From the NCBI GenBank assembly GCA_003353845.1, contig PIVT01000011.1, positions 1 through 64,000 on the forward strand: a stretch of DNA of 64,000 nucleotides, written 5' to 3'. Source of the stretch: Pseudomonadota bacterium. Its GTDB lineage: Bacteria > Myxococcota_A > UBA9160 > JADFDR01. The notes under the pieces were generated by a model that searched no databases, was not told the DNA's origin, and saw only the letters and a program-made list of their open reading frames with translations. This document shows positions 61,661 to 64,000 of the stretch, in pieces; position 1 is the stretch's first letter; every line of letters begins with the position of its first letter. Both the position numbers and the translations under genes were made by a program.

Positions 61661-63139
61661 TTATTCGTTTCGAAAGTCTCGGTGGGGAACCCAGGTCCTC
61701 GCATCCGATAGGCGAGCAACGCGTATCCACGATAGCCGACTCCCATCGCTACCGCGCTCATGTCCGAAGATCACCAGAGAACCCTCTTCTTGATCACCCA
61801 CACCCAGGTAGCGAAGAATCGTTTCTGGCTCGACTTCAAATCCGGGGGCATACACGGGAACTACGCCGCGCAAAAGGGACAGCTTGCGCGCCGTTTCCCG
61901 ATCCAGCGTCGGTGCAATAATGGGGATGCCTGGGTTGCTACGAGCGAGCAAGCGCGCGGCCAAACCACCTTCTGTCCAAGTGAGGATGCCGCGCACATTG
62001 AGTTCGCGCGCAATTTGACAAGCCGCTTTGGAAGCCACGCTCATCTCAACCAACTCTGGCTCCAACCCGTCCTCATCGCGCAATTGGGTCCTCACACTTC
62101 TCGCTGCATGACTGGCGATTTTCGCCATGACCTCAATCACCAGGGCGGGATGATTCCCCACGGCCGTTTCTTCGGAGAGCATGACCGCATCGCTGCCATC
62201 GAGCACCGCATTGGCGACGTCATTTACCTCGGCGCGTGTCGGGCGGAAAGCTTGTACCATGGACATCAACATCTGCGTTGCCGTGATGACGGGTTTTCCG
62301 CGGCGATGAGCCTTTTCAATGATTTCCTTTTGCACGATGGGAACTTGCTCAAAGGGCGTTTCCAGGGCCAGGTCACCACGGGCCAATAACACGCCGTCGG
62401 TTTCATCCAAGATTTCGCCTATGTTGGTAAGCGCCATGGCGGTTTCAATTTTCGCGATGAGGGGTGTTTGTTTGCCGAGTTTGGCGAGCTGCCCGCGCAC
62501 AAAGCGCAAATCTTCCGCTGAGCGCACAAAGGAAACACCGACCCAATCCACGCCGATTTCAGCGCCGAAGGCCAGGTCTTTCAGGTCGTCGATGGAGAGC
62601 ACCTCGCGGCGCAGCAAGCCGCGCGGCACATTAATGCCCTTGCCCGATGAAAGCGTGCCGCCGCCCAAGATCTTGCACTCTGCGTGTTCTTCATCCAGGC
62701 TCTCAATCACCAACTCCACCATGCCATCGGCCAGCAGCAAGTGATCGCCCACCTCCAATTCCGAAAAGAACAGCGCGTCATCCACATAAGCAGCTTCGGA
62801 GTGGCCCGTTTCGACGCCCAGAAAAAGCGTAAAATCGTCGCCAGTGAGCAAGCGCGAATCGGGTTCCATTTTCCCGATGCGAATCTTGGGACCGCATAAA
62901 TCCTGAAGAATGGCGACAATGGTATTTTCTTCTTTGGCGATCTGGCGCAATGCCAGGACACGCTGACGCTGCTCCTCGCGTGTACCATGGGAGAAATTAA
63001 GTCGGGCCATATTCATCCCGGCGCGAATCATCTCCCGCAAGCTCTCAGGATCTGAACTGGCAGGGCCCAGCGTCGCCACAATTTTGACGGGAGATTGGCA
63101 CTTCGCAGGAGTCATTGGCGTCATACTCATGTCAGTCAC
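61661..63139 (-). CDS. pyk: Pyruvate kinase
   Basis: This converts phosphoenolpyruvate and ADP to pyruvate and ATP in glycolysis. TLGPASSDPESLREMIRAGM, then NMARLNFSHGTREE lie near the N-terminus. IAKIETAMALTNIGEILDET holds the catalytic lysine and Mg2+ ligand, followed by LARGDLALETPFEQVPIVQK and TQMLMSMVQAFRPTRAEVND. The C-terminal allosteric domain has ILTWTEGGLAARLLARSNPG. The length of 492 residues is typical. The GTG at 63139 has AAGGA close upstream. ATGs at 63130 and 63124 are also possible. Confidence 0.95.
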   Translation of the reverse strand: MTDMSMTPMTPAKCQSPVKIVATLGPASSDPESLREMIRAGMNMARLNFSHGTREEQRQRVLALRQIAKEENTIVAILQDLCGPKIRIGKMEPDSRLLTGDDFTLFLGVETGHSEAAYVDDALFFSELEVGDHLLLADGMVELVIESLDEEHAECKILGGGTLSSGKGINVPRGLLRREVLSIDDLKDLAFGAEIGVDWVGVSFVRSAEDLRFVRGQLAKLGKQTPLIAKIETAMALTNIGEILDETDGVLLARGDLALETPFEQVPIVQKEIIEKAHRRGKPVITATQMLMSMVQAFRPTRAEVNDVANAVLDGSDAVMLSEETAVGNHPALVIEVMAKIASHAARSVRTQLRDEDGLEPELVEMSVASKAACQIARELNVRGILTWTEGGLAARLLARSNPGIPIIAPTLDRETARKLSLLRGVVPVYAPGFEVEPETILRYLGVGDQEEGSLVIFGHERGSDGSRLSWIRVARLSDARTWVPHRDFRNE

Positions 63140-63229
63140 TTTTTCCTTTATCGCGGGCCATAAGCAATTTCTTCATACCGACACGGCGTTTCGATCCTGC
63201 GCGCCTTTTCTTCTCGACTCAAGCATTCT

Positions 63230-64000
63230 CTACTCAAAGTACAGCAAGGTATCGATTTCTTCTTCGGTCAGTTCCCGACCGCGCAACCAGCTCATCCGAT
63301 CCATCAGATACGCACTTCGGATCATGGCGTATTCATCCAGGGAGTTCTTGCGCAGTATTTCTAGCTGATCCATGACTTCCGATTTGCGCATCACGCCCTC
63401 TCCACCCACCCAGAGCAATTGGGTGGCCGGTGTAAGCAAGTAGGTGTCTGGACGCAGGAAAAAATCGAAAAAGGTGCCCAGGCCATCGCGCGCGGTGGAG
63501 GGACCGATCAAGGGAAGCACTAGATATGGCCCCTTGGGCACGCCATACCGAAACAGGGTCTCCCCCGAATCGGAATTAATCTCCTCCAAACCCATCTTGG
63601 TCGAAGGATCAAAGAGGCCCAGGAGTCCGATGGTGGTATTGATGCAGAAGCGACTCGTCGAGACCGTGCCGTCGGAAAAACGTAGCTGGAGGAACTGATT
63701 TACGAAATTAAGAGGCTCACCTAAATTCTGTCGGAAGTTCTGAAAGCTGTTCTGCACACGACCTGGGATAACTTTTAGATAGGTCCTGGCCAAGGGGTCC
63801 ACACAGCAGCGTTCAATCCTGTTATTAAACTTATAGCGCTTGCGATTTCTTCTCTCGTAGGGATCGGCCGCGGGTGGCAAGTCCTCGTCAAATTCGTCCT
63901 CGAGATCTACCGGTTCTTCGAATTCTTCCAAGGCCAAACCATCGTCGGCAGGCGCTTCGGAGCTTTCCACTCCCTCTTGTACCGGCGCTGACATTACCTC
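63230..64000 (-). CDS. mlaA: MlaA/VacJ-family outer-membrane phospholipid-transport protein (cut by window edge)
   Basis: This is a component of the Mla system that removes misplaced phospholipids from the outer leaflet of the outer membrane. YERRNRKRYKFNNRIERCCV is followed by the MlaA domain: NFVNQFLQLRFSDGTVSTSR, then GVPKGPYLVLPLIGPSTARD and GTFFDFFLRPDTYL, all typical. MlaA proteins have a lipoprotein signal. The visible N-terminus (an ATG at 63994) is acidic and lacks one, and the frame stays open to the window end. The gene is therefore probably cut and extends further. The C-terminus, with an acidic tail, is complete. Confidence 0.88.
   Translation of the reverse strand, partial: EVMSAPVQEGVESSEAPADDGLALEEFEEPVDLEDEFDEDLPPAADPYERRNRKRYKFNNRIERCCVDPLARTYLKVIPGRVQNSFQNFRQNLGEPLNFVNQFLQLRFSDGTVSTSRFCINTTIGLLGLFDPSTKMGLEEINSDSGETLFRYGVPKGPYLVLPLIGPSTARDGLGTFFDFFLRPDTYLLTPATQLLWVGGEGVMRKSEVMDQLEILRKNSLDEYAMIRSAYLMDRMSWLRGRELTEEEIDTLLYFE

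Noticed and set aside
1-64000. CRISPR array, insertion sequence, prophage or integrative element
   Set aside because: No spaced identical repeats, transposase, integrase or phage structural genes were seen. The only large repeat is the 0.93-kb tandem duplication.

Overview
The window reads as about 64 kb of chromosome from a Gram-negative bacterium of moderately high GC. The evidence is an RND efflux pump with a lipoprotein adaptor, an MlaA-type outer-membrane lipid-transport protein, CcmH-type cytochrome c maturation, TVP38, secreted M16 peptidases, NadA, RmuC and EtfBA, together with an F420-type luciferase-like oxidoreductase and several acyl-CoA ligases. A deltaproteobacterial-type lineage (Myxococcota, Desulfobacterota or Binatota) would fit, but this is an impression from gene content and not a placement. 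Genes are dense, on both strands, with many 4-base ATGA/GTGA overlaps. Most of the window is housekeeping.

Region by region. 1-3.2 kb: two large hairpins, an ArgA-type acetyltransferase and a divergent SLC13/RCK permease. 3.2-5.3 kb: a 620-base AT-richer leader with short tandem repeats, then a primary-like sigma-70 factor. 5.3-10.3 kb: an overlapping minus-strand operon of RND adaptor, RND pump and UppP. 10.5-15.6 kb: an acyl-CoA ligase, ThrH, and an MMPL/RND exporter. 15.6-22.3 kb: the most unusual region (below). 22.3-34.4 kb: acyl-CoA ligase plus toroid protein, RlmI, an SPFH lipoprotein, a PilZ protein, an LLM oxidoreductase, a CitE-like lyase, NadA, SrkA, a PduO-type cobalamin adenosyltransferase, CcmH and CysE. 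34.5-44.6 kb: a Fe-S PD-(D/E)XK nuclease, a BFD/NifU-like protein, GloB, a thioesterase, an SDR, EtfBA, EF-P, a WYL regulator and RmuC. 44.6-53.6 kb: a leader with a CRP-like site and a GEMM-like RNA motif before a secreted protein, an M16 peptidase pair, YciH, citrate synthase, a PabC-like enzyme, YfcH and a HAD phosphatase. 53.6-61.6 kb: an arsenosugar-type set (ArsM, ArsS, TVP38, MerA-like flavoprotein) and an IorAB-type molybdenum hydroxylase. 61.6-64 kb: pyruvate kinase and a cut MlaA.

The candidate undescribed system is at 15608-20479. It is a corrinoid methyl-transfer cassette with three unusual parts. The first is an MtmB (monomethylamine methyltransferase) homologue that has glycine at the aligned pyrrolysine position and no in-frame amber codon. 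The second is its corrinoid protein, with a changed Asp-x-His-x-x-Gly motif. The third is a 494-residue protein that joins an MtrA-like domain, a thymidylate-synthase-like domain without the catalytic cysteine, and a DUF4346-like tail. A TetR-family regulator with an AT-hook-like N-terminus sits between them. A 16-base near-palindrome, identical at 14 of 16 positions, lies about 73 bases before the start codon of both the fusion gene and the MtmB-like gene, so all of these genes are probably one regulon. No reductive activator (RamA type) or MtbA-type methyltransferase is present. I infer that the fusion protein may take the place of the usual methyl acceptor. Immediately downstream, a 0.93-kb tandem duplication with a 4-base GGAT junction copied the tail of the corrinoid gene and a whole secreted-protein gene, giving two paralogues that differ mainly in one exposed-looking segment.
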